Below, piece after piece: positions 6,809-12,677 of a DNA stretch of 13,344 nucleotides. The translations under genes were made by a program, and so were the position numbers. Position 1 is the first letter of the stretch. The number at the start of each line of letters is the position of its first letter. Where the stretch lies: positions 1 to 13,344 of the forward strand of contig CANRCU010000034.1 in NCBI GenBank assembly GCA_947629215.1, read 5' to 3'. The DNA comes from an uncultured Clostridia bacterium (GTDB taxonomy: Bacteria; Bacillota; Clostridia; Lachnospirales; CAG-274). A model generated the notes under the pieces. It was not told the DNA's origin. It worked only from the letters and a program-made list of their open reading frames with translations, and did not search any database.

Positions 6809-7726
6809 GCGATTTACAACTGCAATGCCGACACTTACACAAATCAGCGCCAATATCAGCTTTACATCAAGAAAATTCTCATGCAGGAATATTCCCGAAA
6901 GTATCACGCCAAAAATCGGATTAAGAAAACCGAAAAGCGATATTTTGCCTACCGGATTGAATTTAAGCAATTTTGCCCACAGGCTGAACGCTATTGCAGA
7001 CAAAGCGGCAAGATAAACCATTATCAGCACACAGCCCACGCCATATACATTAAGCCTGCCGCCCAAAAGCATACCCGTCAAAAACAGTATCACACCGCCC
7101 AAAGTCAGCTGATACCCCGTCAGTAAAACAGGCTCGGTGTTCTGCGCAAATATCTTTGTTATAACACCGCCAAGCGCAAAACAAAAAGCGGCTGAAAGCA
7201 TAAAGCCCTCGCCCATAAGCGAAAACCCCGTGTTTATCTCTCCGCCAAGATTACAGATTATAACACCCGCTATGCCCAATGCGCAGCCGACAGACTTTGT
7301 TAAAGTCATTCTGTCATTTTTAAAGAATAAAGCGGCAAGCAGCACGGCATAGAAATTGCCCATCGAATTTATTATAGAGCCTTTTACTCCCGAAATATGC
7401 GTAAGACTGATATAAAAGAACACGTATTCAAGCGTCGTCTGTATAAGCCCAAGCAGGATTATGCCTTTTATATCCTCTTTTTGAGGTAAAACAAGCCTTT
7501 TATTGCCAAGGCAGTTAAACAGCGTCACAAGTAAGCCCGCAAAAATAAAACGTGTGCCTGCGAATATTATTTTATCCGCCACAGAACCCTCCGTTATGCG
7601 AAACAGCTCATAGCCTATTTTTATTGCGGGAAAAGCGCTGCCCCATAGGGCATTTGCGATTATTGCTATTATAAGTATATTAAGCGGCTTTGTAAAAAAG
7701 CCCTTTTCATCAACAGAAATTTTCAT
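6794..7726 (-). CDS. EamA-family (drug/metabolite superfamily) membrane transporter
   Basis: 310 residues with about ten hydrophobic segments in two EamA halves (roughly 15-150 and 165-305). The first helix carries the family signature ANALWGSAFPAIKIG. The second half contains FMLSAAFCFALGGVITKIFA and ends in the hydrophobic LILALICVSVGIAVV. EamA permeases export or import small metabolites or amino acids across the cytoplasmic membrane; the substrate cannot be told from sequence. The ATG at 7726 follows GAGGT at 7 nt. The last five codons and the TAA lie inside the tRNA-Arg gene, so the C-terminus (RAPLA) is partly encoded by tRNA sequence. Confidence 0.88.
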   Translation of the reverse strand: MKISVDEKGFFTKPLNILIIAIIANALWGSAFPAIKIGYELFRITEGSVADKIIFAGTRFIFAGLLVTLFNCLGNKRLVLPQKEDIKGIILLGLIQTTLEYVFFYISLTHISGVKGSIINSMGNFYAVLLAALFFKNDRMTLTKSVGCALGIAGVIICNLGGEINTGFSLMGEGFMLSAAFCFALGGVITKIFAQNTEPVLLTGYQLTLGGVILFLTGMLLGGRLNVYGVGCVLIMVYLAALSAIAFSLWAKLLKFNPVGKISLFGFLNPIFGVILSGIFLHENFLDVKLILALICVSVGIAVVNRAPLA

Positions 7727-7744
7727 ATCTCAGACCTCGCTTGT

Positions 7745-7773
7745 ATTATAACACAATATCGCCTTTATTTCAA
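7745..7773 (-). promoter_or_regulatory. Extended -10 sigma-A promoter of the transporter, very short leader
   Basis: On the minus strand TTGAAA (7773-7768), a 17-nt spacer and TGT-TATAAT (7750-7745). The predicted start near 7738 leaves only about 12 nt before the ATG, so the Shine-Dalgarno sequence lies almost at the RNA 5' end. There is no room for a leader regulatory element. Confidence 0.8.
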
Positions 7774-7867
7774 GTATTAAATAGGTTAATATGGGGCTTT
7801 GCCCCAAACCCCACAAGCCTTTTTGGAAAAAAGCTTGACCTAAAACTTTATAGTGGTCAATCAAAGC

Positions 7868-7988
7868 AACATTCTAAAAGGCAAGCCCCACAAATGATCT
7901 CCGTTTCGGCTCAAAAAAACAGCCTCACGGAGAAACATTTGCGTGTTTGCCGTGAGGTTAATTTTATTGTGGGGTTTATAAGAATGTT
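7868..7988. repeat. Nested palindromic cassette inside composite copy 1
   Basis: The outer ends are inverted (AACATTCT, 7868-7875, with AGAATGTT, 7981-7988). A second pair follows (CCCCACAA, 7886-7893, with TTGTGGGG, 7967-7974), then CCTCACGG (7923-7930) with CCGTGAGG (7950-7957). The pair CTCCGT/ACGGAG (7899-7904, 7927-7932) competes with the last. All are perfect matches. No ORF is supported. The form fits a MITE-like insertion or a folded RNA. Confidence 0.65.
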
Positions 7989-8071
7989 TAATAAAACAGA
8001 CTTTGGGGCGAAGCCCCATTTCCGTGTGAGCTTTGTTCGCAGCCACGTTATTATAAGTAACTTATTTTTTG

Positions 8072-8150
8072 CCCCGCTTTTTCCTAAGCGAAAAATTGCT
8101 TTTCGTTCACGAAAAGCGAAATTTTTTGCTTAGACTTCAGAAAAAGCGGG
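8072..8150. repeat. Long near-perfect hairpin inside composite copy 1
   Basis: CCCCGCTTTTTC at the left pairs with GAAAAAGCGGG at the right. The inner arm CTAAGC...GCTTTTCG pairs with CGAAAAGC...GCTTAG around a TTCA loop. About 30 bp pair overall, with one bulge on the right arm. Confidence 0.7.
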
Positions 8151-8245
8151 CGGGGTATGGGGCAGAGCCCCATTTAGATAAAAGGCGGGGTATGGGGCAA
8201 AGCCCCATAATTTTAATTATTTCCATAATTTTACCCTCAACCCAT

Positions 8246-8286
8246 AAAAAAGCTGCCGCAAACGGCATACCACCGTTTGCAACAGC
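8246..8286 (-). terminator. rplQ: Intrinsic terminator of the alpha operon, after rplQ
   Basis: On the minus strand GCTGTTGCAAACGG...CCGTTTGCGGCAGC forms a strong stem (14 paired positions, two of them G-U) followed by TTTTTTATG. It starts 11 nt after the rplQ stop codon. Confidence 0.9.
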
Positions 8287-8297
8287 CCATAAAATCA

Positions 8298-8834
8298 TCA
8301 AATCAATTCAATTATAACAGTTTCGGCACCGTCACCGCGTCTTGCGCCAAGTTTTAATATCCTTGTGTAACCGCCGTTTCTGCCCTCATACTTAGGCGCT
8401 ATCTCTTCAAAGAGTTTTTTCGCCATATCTACCTTAACGGTATTGCTGTGAGCTTTTCTGCCGTCATTGGTATATTCCGTTACAGGGTAAAGATAAGCAA
8501 GTATTTTTCTTCTTGCATTAAGCCTGCTCGGACGGTCTTTCTTTATTGTCTTTTCAACATTGTCATAAACGGTAACTCTTTTGCCGTTTACGACCTCTTT
8601 AACACGCTTACCCTCGGCATCCTTCTTAGCAACTTTAGCCGTAACGGTAACTTCGTCAAAGTTATCTTTTTCTTTAACAGCCAAAGTTATAAGCTTTTCA
8701 GCAATGCTTCTTATTTCTTTAGCCTTTGATTCGGTAGTTGTTATTTTACCGTTGTATAATAAATTAGTGACTTGATTGCGCAGCAGCGCCTTACGCTGGC
8801 TTGCTGTGCGGCCAAGCTTTCTGTAACCGGACAT
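8298..8834 (-). CDS. rplQ: 50S ribosomal protein L17, extended form
   Basis: 178 residues; L17 binds 23S rRNA in the large subunit and is usually about 113-130 residues. The N-terminal part (YRKLGRTASQRKALLRN, then TTTESKAKEIRSIAEKLITLA) and C-terminal part (AKKLFEEIAPKY, then RNGGYTRILKLGARRGD and VIIEL) match the family. Between about residues 53 and 107 lies a Lys/Val-rich insertion of roughly 55 residues (KVAKKDAEGKRVKEVVNGKR...). It keeps the frame, so it is an expansion and not an error. Related clostridia are known to have longer L17. The ATG follows AGGAGG, 17 nt after rpoA ends; it is the last gene of the operon before the terminator. Confidence 0.96.
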   Translation of the reverse strand: MSGYRKLGRTASQRKALLRNQVTNLLYNGKITTTESKAKEIRSIAEKLITLAVKEKDNFDEVTVTAKVAKKDAEGKRVKEVVNGKRVTVYDNVEKTIKKDRPSRLNARRKILAYLYPVTEYTNDGRKAHSNTVKVDMAKKLFEEIAPKYEGRNGGYTRILKLGARRGDGAETVIIELI

Positions 8835-8851
8835 TGGTAAACCTCCTTAAT

Positions 8852-9811
8852 TTATTCATCGCTCGGGCTTAAACTCAAGCCAAGCTCTGCCAATTTATTA
8901 AGTACCTCTTCAAGCGACTTGCGTCCCAGATTTCGTACTTTCATCATATCGTCTTCAGTTTTATTCGCAAGGTCTTCGACTGTATTGATACCTGCGCGTT
9001 TCAAACAGTTGTAAGAACGCACCGAAAGGTCAAGCTCCTCAATACTGAGTTCAAGCACCTTCTCTTTCTTGCCTTCTTCTTTTTCCACAAGAATTTCTGC
9101 ATTTCTTGCACTGTCGGACAGATCGACAAAAAGATTCAGATGTTCGGTCAAAATCTTAGCGCCAAGGCTGACAGCGTCTGCGGGCGATATAGTTCCGTCC
9201 GTCCAGACCTCAAACGTCAGCTTGTCATAGTCGGTTATCTGACCCACACGGGTATCCTCAACGCGAAAATTAACACGTCTGACAGGAGTGTATATAGAAT
9301 CAACAGGGATCATTCTGATCGGCTGGTCGGGTTTTTTGTTCTTGGCTGCATCAACATAACCGCGACCTTTTGTTACGGTCATTTCAATAAACAGCTTACT
9401 GTCGGGGCCGCCGCTCAGGGTTGCAATATGCAGGTCGGGATTAATTATCTCTATCTCCATATTGGATCCAAAATTAATATCACCTGCTTTAACTTCGCAC
9501 TCGCCGGAAGCATCTATATAACCGATTTTTGCCTCGTTATTCTCGCTGTTGTTCTTTATTGCAAGGTTTTTAAGGTTGAGAATGATCTCGGTAACATCTT
9601 CCTTAACGCCGGGTATTGTACTGAATTCGTGCTGTATGCCTTCTATCTTGACATTACTTACAGCTGCGCCGGGCAGGGACGAAAGGAGTATTCTCCTCAA
9701 CGAATTGCCAAGTGTCGTGCCGTAGCCTCTCTCAAGCGGATCAACAACAAAGCGGCCATAGTTACCCGTCTGTTCAGCGATCTCAATGCGAGGTTTATTA
9801 AATTCAAACAC
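8852..9811 (-). CDS. rpoA: RNA polymerase subunit alpha
   Basis: 319 residues from a GTG. The N-terminal assembly domain has GRFVVDPLERGYGTTLGNSLRRILLSSLPGAA (dimer and beta-contact motif), and DQPIRMIPVDSIYTPVRRV is conserved. The C-terminal domain (EELDLSVRSYNCLKRAGINTVEDL then RNLGRKSLEEVLNKL) binds UP elements and activators. Start: GGGAGG ends 9 nt before GTG (9811), giving MFEFNKPRIEI, which aligns with the Bacillus N-terminus MIEIEKPKIE. The in-frame TTG at 9820 abuts the Shine-Dalgarno and is rejected. It lies 68 nt after rpsD and 17 nt before rplQ. Full length. Confidence 0.97.
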   Translation of the reverse strand: MFEFNKPRIEIAEQTGNYGRFVVDPLERGYGTTLGNSLRRILLSSLPGAAVSNVKIEGIQHEFSTIPGVKEDVTEIILNLKNLAIKNNSENNEAKIGYIDASGECEVKAGDINFGSNMEIEIINPDLHIATLSGGPDSKLFIEMTVTKGRGYVDAAKNKKPDQPIRMIPVDSIYTPVRRVNFRVEDTRVGQITDYDKLTFEVWTDGTISPADAVSLGAKILTEHLNLFVDLSDSARNAEILVEKEEGKKEKVLELSIEELDLSVRSYNCLKRAGINTVEDLANKTEDDMMKVRNLGRKSLEEVLNKLAELGLSLSPSDE

Positions 9812-9879
9812 TCTGTCCAACCTCCCTAATAATCAATTTAATAAATATATCCAATAAGTCTTTCCAAAACAGCAGGATA

Positions 9880-10470
9880 TTACTTGCTGTACAACTCGAC
9901 AATAAGTGTTTCGTTAACAGGCAAATCAAGCTGTTCTCTCTTGGGAAGTGTGTTTACACTGCCTTTAAGGCTGTCATGATCGGCAGATAACCATTCCGGA
10001 ACGATCCTTGAAGCCGTTACATCAAGCACATCTTTAAATCTCTGAAGGTCTTTCTTGCTTTCCTTTACTTCGATCACATCGCCTACTTTGACCTGCTGTG
10101 AAGGAATATTAGCTTTTTTGCCGTTAACGGTTATAAGGTTGTGCCTTACTATCTGCCTTGCTTCCTTCCTTGTGCGGCCGTAGCCAAGCCTGTAAACAAC
10201 ATTGTCAAGGCGCATTTCAAGCAGCATAAGAAGGTTTTCACCTGCAATGCCGTGCATTTTTTCGGCTTTTTTGTAGTAGTTTCTGAACTGCTTTTCAAGC
10301 ACGCCGTATATAAACTTAACTTTCTGTTTTTCTTTTAACTGAACTCCGTATTCACTTAATTTACGCATTTGTCTTTTGCGGTGGCTTGCCCTCTTGTTGG
10401 AACCGAGAACAGAAGGCTCAATGCCCAAATATCTGCATCTTTTAAGGATAGGACCCATATCTCTTGCCAT
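9880..10470 (-). CDS. rpsD: 30S ribosomal protein S4
   Basis: 196 residues. S4 starts assembly of the 30S body by binding 16S rRNA. The sequence carries the N-terminal domain (MARDMGPILKRCRYLG...) and the S4 RNA-binding domain (MRLDNVVYRLGYGRTRKEARQIVRHNLITVNGKK). The N-terminus has only one Cys (KRCRYLG), so this is the zinc-free form and not the four-Cys form. In E. coli S4 represses this same operon by binding the rpsM leader, while in Bacillus it binds its own rpsD leader. Here the only long leader is upstream of rpsM. The ATG follows GGAGGT at 8 nt; 49 nt separate it from rpsK. Confidence 0.97.
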   Translation of the reverse strand: MARDMGPILKRCRYLGIEPSVLGSNKRASHRKRQMRKLSEYGVQLKEKQKVKFIYGVLEKQFRNYYKKAEKMHGIAGENLLMLLEMRLDNVVYRLGYGRTRKEARQIVRHNLITVNGKKANIPSQQVKVGDVIEVKESKKDLQRFKDVLDVTASRIVPEWLSADHDSLKGSVNTLPKREQLDLPVNETLIVELYSK

Positions 10471-10519
10471 TAATTGTTACCTCCGTTTATATCAATAAAA
10501 AACCTGAATTTGCATCAAA

Positions 10520-10921
10520 TTATACTCTTCTTCTCTTAGGCGGTCTGCAACCGTTGTGAGGAACGGGTGTAACGTCCTTTATCATTGTTACGTCAAGACC
10601 TGCTGCCTGCAAAGCACGAATAGCTGCTTCACGGCCGCTGCCCGGACCTTTTACAAAAACTTCAACTGTCTTTAAGCCGTAATCCTTTGCAGCGCCTGCC
10701 GCTTTTTCGGCTGCCATCTGCGCAGCGTAAGGCGTCGACTTTCTCGAACCCCTGAAACCAAGCTCGCCTGCGCTTGCCCATGAAAGGGCGTTGCCTGCCG
10801 CATCTGTAATAGTTACGATAGTGTTATTGAAAGTAGACTGGATATGTGCCGCACCGCGTTCAACGACCTTTTTGTCACGACGACGGCGGCCCACTGTCTT
10901 CTTAACTGTTTTCTTAGCCAT
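10520..10921 (-). CDS. rpsK: 30S ribosomal protein S11
   Basis: 133 residues. Lys/Arg-rich N-terminus (KKTVGRRRRDKK) followed by the S11 core: AHIQSTFNNTIVTITDAAGNALSWASAG, FRGSRKSTPYAAQMAAE and GPGSGREAAIRALQAAGL, ending in NGCRPPKRRRV. S11 lines the 30S platform at the E site. The ATG at 10921 follows AGGAGG at about 9 nt and lies 41 nt after rpsM. Normal length; no anomalies. Confidence 0.97.
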   Translation of the reverse strand: MAKKTVKKTVGRRRRDKKVVERGAAHIQSTFNNTIVTITDAAGNALSWASAGELGFRGSRKSTPYAAQMAAEKAAGAAKDYGLKTVEVFVKGPGSGREAAIRALQAAGLDVTMIKDVTPVPHNGCRPPKRRRV

Positions 10922-10962
10922 TTAACTGAACCTCCTATATCGGTAAAATCGGTATGAACAAA

Positions 10963-11331
10963 TTATTTCTTCTTATTAGCAACAGTTCTTCTCGGACCCT
11001 TGCGTGTACGGGCATTTGTCTTTGTTTTCTGACCTCTTACAGGCAGACCTTTCCTATGACGAATACCTCTGTAACAGCCGATCTCTACCAATCTTTTGAT
11101 GTTAAGAGCGATTTCTCGCCTGAGATCACCCTCAACTGTCTGTGTTGCGTCAATGACCTCACGTATCTTTGCAACTTCTTCATCTGTAAGATCCCTTACT
11201 CTTGTGTCCGGATCAACGCCTGCCTCAGCTAAAATTCTGTTCGAGCTTGCGCGTCCGATACCGTAAACATAAGTAAGACCTATTTCTACTCTTTTCTCTC
11301 TTGGTAAGTCTACACCCGCTATACGAGCCAT
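10963..11331 (-). CDS. rpsM: 30S ribosomal protein S13
   Basis: 122 residues with the family signatures MARIAGVDLPREKRVEIGLTY, LRREIALNIKRLVEIGCYRGIRHRKGLPVRGQKTKTNARTRKG and a basic tail (VANKKK). S13 sits at the head of the 30S and contacts 50S and tRNA. First gene of the alpha operon: its own promoter (11570-11598) and a ~230-nt leader precede it. The ATG at 11331 follows GGAGGT at 11 nt. Confidence 0.97.
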   Translation of the reverse strand: MARIAGVDLPREKRVEIGLTYVYGIGRASSNRILAEAGVDPDTRVRDLTDEEVAKIREVIDATQTVEGDLRREIALNIKRLVEIGCYRGIRHRKGLPVRGQKTKTNARTRKGPRRTVANKKK

Positions 11332-11563
11332 ATACTTATTGCACCTCCTGATTATTTTCCGCCTTTTTGACGGCTTACGATTTTGTTACTGCTGCTTGTC
11401 CGCAGCGTCGGTCATCTGATCAAATACGTCCCGCCGGGCAGCCGCTCCCATACGGAACAAATTGTCGGATACAAGTCATTTCGGAAACCTGTACCCCGGT
11501 ACCCAAGGCATTTCGGGGTTCTCTCCCCTCCAAAACCATATTATCTTATTTGATGTCAAACCA
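11332..11563 (-). promoter_or_regulatory. Structured leader of the alpha operon (rpsM), candidate ribosomal-protein autoregulation site
   Basis: The inferred 232-nt leader is GC-rich compared with flanking intergenic DNA and holds no ORF. Visible helices: ACCCCG/CGGGGU (11519-11514 with 11498-11493); a 9-bp stem GGUACAGGU/ACUUGUAUC (11495-11487 with 11476-11468); and UUUGU(U)CCG/CGGACAAG (11461-11453 with 11402-11395, one bulge). CCGAAAUG(C/A)CUUG occurs twice, 30 nt apart, at the tips of the first two. By analogy with the E. coli alpha-operon leader, S4 is the obvious candidate ligand. That is inference: I do not recognise a known family. Confidence 0.5.
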
Positions 11564-11569
11564 ATTTAT

Positions 11570-11598
11570 AGTATATCAAACACAACCCGATAAATCAA
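11570..11598 (-). promoter_or_regulatory. Sigma-A promoter of the alpha operon (rpsM)
   Basis: On the minus strand TTGATT (11598-11593), a 17-nt spacer and TATACT (11575-11570), with a TG one base before the -10 (extended -10). Upstream A/T tracts (11605-11690) resemble an UP element, typical of strong ribosomal-protein promoters. The 11599-11691 stretch shows nothing else. Confidence 0.75.
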
Positions 11599-11691
11599 GC
11601 CTTTTTTGGAAAATTTAAAAAAAAATTTTAACAATTTTTTGCTTTAAAACTGTGCCTGTAATAGGTATTTTTTTTGGAATATATAATCCAA

Positions 11692-11900
11692 ATGGGGCGC
11701 TTTTATCTAAATGGGGCGCTGCCCCATACTCCGTCCGCTTTTTTCTGCGAAAAAACCTCACACGGATAAGGGGGCTTCGCCCCAAAATTTTAAAAATAAA
11801 ATCATATAAAAACACCACCTAAAGGGCACCTTTAGGTGGTAAATAAAGTTTTCGCTCAAGCCTTTTTCAAAAGGCTTGCGGGGTTTGGGGCAGCGCCCCA
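11692..11900 (-). repeat. Composite palindromic repeat element, copy 2
   Basis: Read on the minus strand it contains the modules of 7793-8209 in the same order: module A (11900-11841; TGGGGC..GCCCCAAACCCCGCAAGCC to AAAACTTTAT), then module B (about 11785-11738; TTTTGGGGCGAAGCCCC, CCGTGTGAG, TTCGCAG), then module C (about 11737-11692; AAAAAGCGGACGGAGTATGGGGC, CATTTAGATAAAA). In place of the nested palindrome is a perfect 12-bp hairpin that acts as a terminator. The long hairpin of copy 1 is absent. The element begins 17 nt after the rpmJ stop. Confidence 0.75.
11806..11840 (-). terminator. Intrinsic terminator between rpmJ and rpsM
   Basis: On the minus strand ACCACCTAAAGG-TGC-CCTTTAGGTGGT is a perfect 12-bp stem with a 3-nt loop, followed by GTTTTTAT. 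It should stop transcripts from map-infA-rpmJ before rpsM. Confidence 0.85.
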
Positions 11901-11917
11901 AAAAAACCATAATATCA

Positions 11918-12031
11918 TCAACCCTGTTTTTGCTTGTGCTTAGGGTTCTCGCATATGATCCTGACCGAACCTTTTCTTCTTATAACCCTGCACTTTTCGC
12001 ACATAGGCTTTACAGATGGTCTTACTTTCAT
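11918..12031 (-). CDS. rpmJ: 50S ribosomal protein L36, zinc-binding form
   Basis: 37 codons plus TGA: starts MKVRPSVKPMCEKCRVIRRK, then GSVRIICENPKHKQKQG. The zinc ligands C11, C14, C27 and H32 are all present, so this is the zinc-dependent form of L36. It is the smallest 50S protein and binds 23S rRNA near the peptidyl transferase centre. The ATG at 12031 follows GGAG at 9 nt. It lies 66 nt after infA, its usual neighbour. After it the cluster is interrupted by a terminator and repeat DNA. Confidence 0.96.
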   Translation of the reverse strand: MKVRPSVKPMCEKCRVIRRKGSVRIICENPKHKQKQG

Positions 12032-12097
12032 TATTATCTTCTCCTCTCTTATTACAGCTTGCCGCGATCCCAAACCGAGACCGTTTTAAAGGAATTG

Positions 12098-12316
12098 TTA
12101 TTTATCTCTCCATGTTATCCTGCCTTTTGAAAGGTCATACGGCGACATCTCTATACGTACCTTGTCGCCCGGTATTATCTTTATAAAATTCATACGCAGT
12201 TTGCCCGAGATATGCGCAAGTATCTTGTGTCCGTTTTCCAGTTCCACCTGAAACATAGCATTAGGCAGCTTTTCAAGGACAGTTCCTTCAACTTCTATTA
12301 CATCATTTTTTGCCAA
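12098..12316 (-). CDS. infA: Translation initiation factor IF-1 (TTG start)
   Basis: 72 residues, the usual IF-1 length: MAKNDVIEVEGTVLEKLPNA, then F(Q)VELENGHKILAHISGKLRMNFIKI and PGDKVRIEMSPYDLSKGRITW. A single OB-fold domain that binds the 30S A site during initiation. The start is TTG (12314-12316): GGGAGG lies 8 nt upstream and the protein aligns from its first residue. An ATG three codons in would not preserve the conserved N-terminus. It lies 87 nt after the KOW gene and 66 nt before rpmJ. Confidence 0.96.
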   Translation of the reverse strand: MAKNDVIEVEGTVLEKLPNAMFQVELENGHKILAHISGKLRMNFIKIIPGDKVRIEMSPYDLSKGRITWRDK

Positions 12317-12403
12317 GGCTTTAACCTCCCCGATTTTTCCGCCGCAGTCAAGATTTGCCGCAGCTTCATCAATTAATAATTACATATCCGTCCGGTATAA
12401 AAC

Positions 12404-12661
12404 TCACTTCCGATATTCCGCAAGCGCCTTTCTTATATCCGCATCAAGCAGATATTCGCCGCCGCATAATTTACGGTTTATTGTCTTATCGACATATTTC
12501 GTTATCTGAATGTGGATCTTTTTCTTTTTCTTGGGTTTTTCAAGCTTGCGCAAGTCACCGTCCACAAGATAGACATAATTTTCGTCCTCGTCTTTTATAA
12601 TAAACGGCAGACCCTTGTCACGTCCGCTTTTTGAAAAAACCACCTGACCCTTTTGGTACAT
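12404..12661 (-). CDS. KOW-domain RNA-binding protein (L14e/L6e-like)
   Basis: 85 residues from the ATG at 12661. MYQKGQVVFSKSGRDKGLPFIIKDEDENYVYLVDGDLRKLEKPKKKKKIHIQ has the KOW-type pattern (GQVV.S..GRDKG.PF) and a basic stretch. Clostridia commonly carry this small gene between map and infA. Its function is not established; RNA or ribosome binding is inferred. ATG is preferred over the TTG at 12685 because GGGAG is 10 nt upstream and the family starts with M-x-x-GQ. The TTG start would overlap the map stop codon by 8 nt. Confidence 0.85.
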   Translation of the reverse strand: MYQKGQVVFSKSGRDKGLPFIIKDEDENYVYLVDGDLRKLEKPKKKKKIHIQITKYVDKTINRKLCGGEYLLDADIRKALAEYRK

Positions 12662-12677
12662 ACCCAAACACACTCCC

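Larger units (their letters stand above)
7793..8209 (+). repeat. Composite palindromic repeat element, copy 1
   Basis: The gap between the transporter and rplQ (7774-8245) has no gene. It is built from modules also found on the minus strand at 11900-11692. Module A (7793-7854) runs from TGGGGCTTTGCCCCAAACCCC through a CAAGCC...GCTTG arm to AAAACTTTAT. Module B (about 8000-8046) has TTTGGGGCGAAGCCCC, CCGTGTGAG and TTCGCAG. Module C (about 8140-8183) has AAAAAGCGGGCGGGGTATGGGGC and CATTTAGATAAAA. Copy 1 carries two insertions that copy 2 lacks: a 120-bp nested palindrome and a long hairpin (8072-8150). GGCGGGGTATGGGGCA-AGCCCCAT occurs twice (8148-8173 and 8183-8208). Confidence 0.75.

Noticed and set aside
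7741..8133. Plus-strand ORF of 130 codons across the composite repeat
   Set aside because: It is made from repeat hairpins, and copy 2 of the same modules does not keep the frame.
7793..8209. CRISPR array
   Set aside because: Repeats are palindromic modules of different lengths with no regular spacers and no cas genes nearby.
9818..9820. TTG as the start of rpoA
   Set aside because: The Shine-Dalgarno GGGAGG directly abuts it with no spacer; the GTG nine bases downstream fits spacing and homology.
9140..9829. Plus-strand ORF of 229 codons opposite rpoA
   Set aside because: rpoA is unmistakable on the other strand. The antisense product has no recognisable domain.
11332..11563. T-box or c-di-AMP riboswitch in the rpsM leader
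   Set aside because: The T-box core AGGGUGG-ACCGCG and the c-di-AMP riboswitch core are not present.
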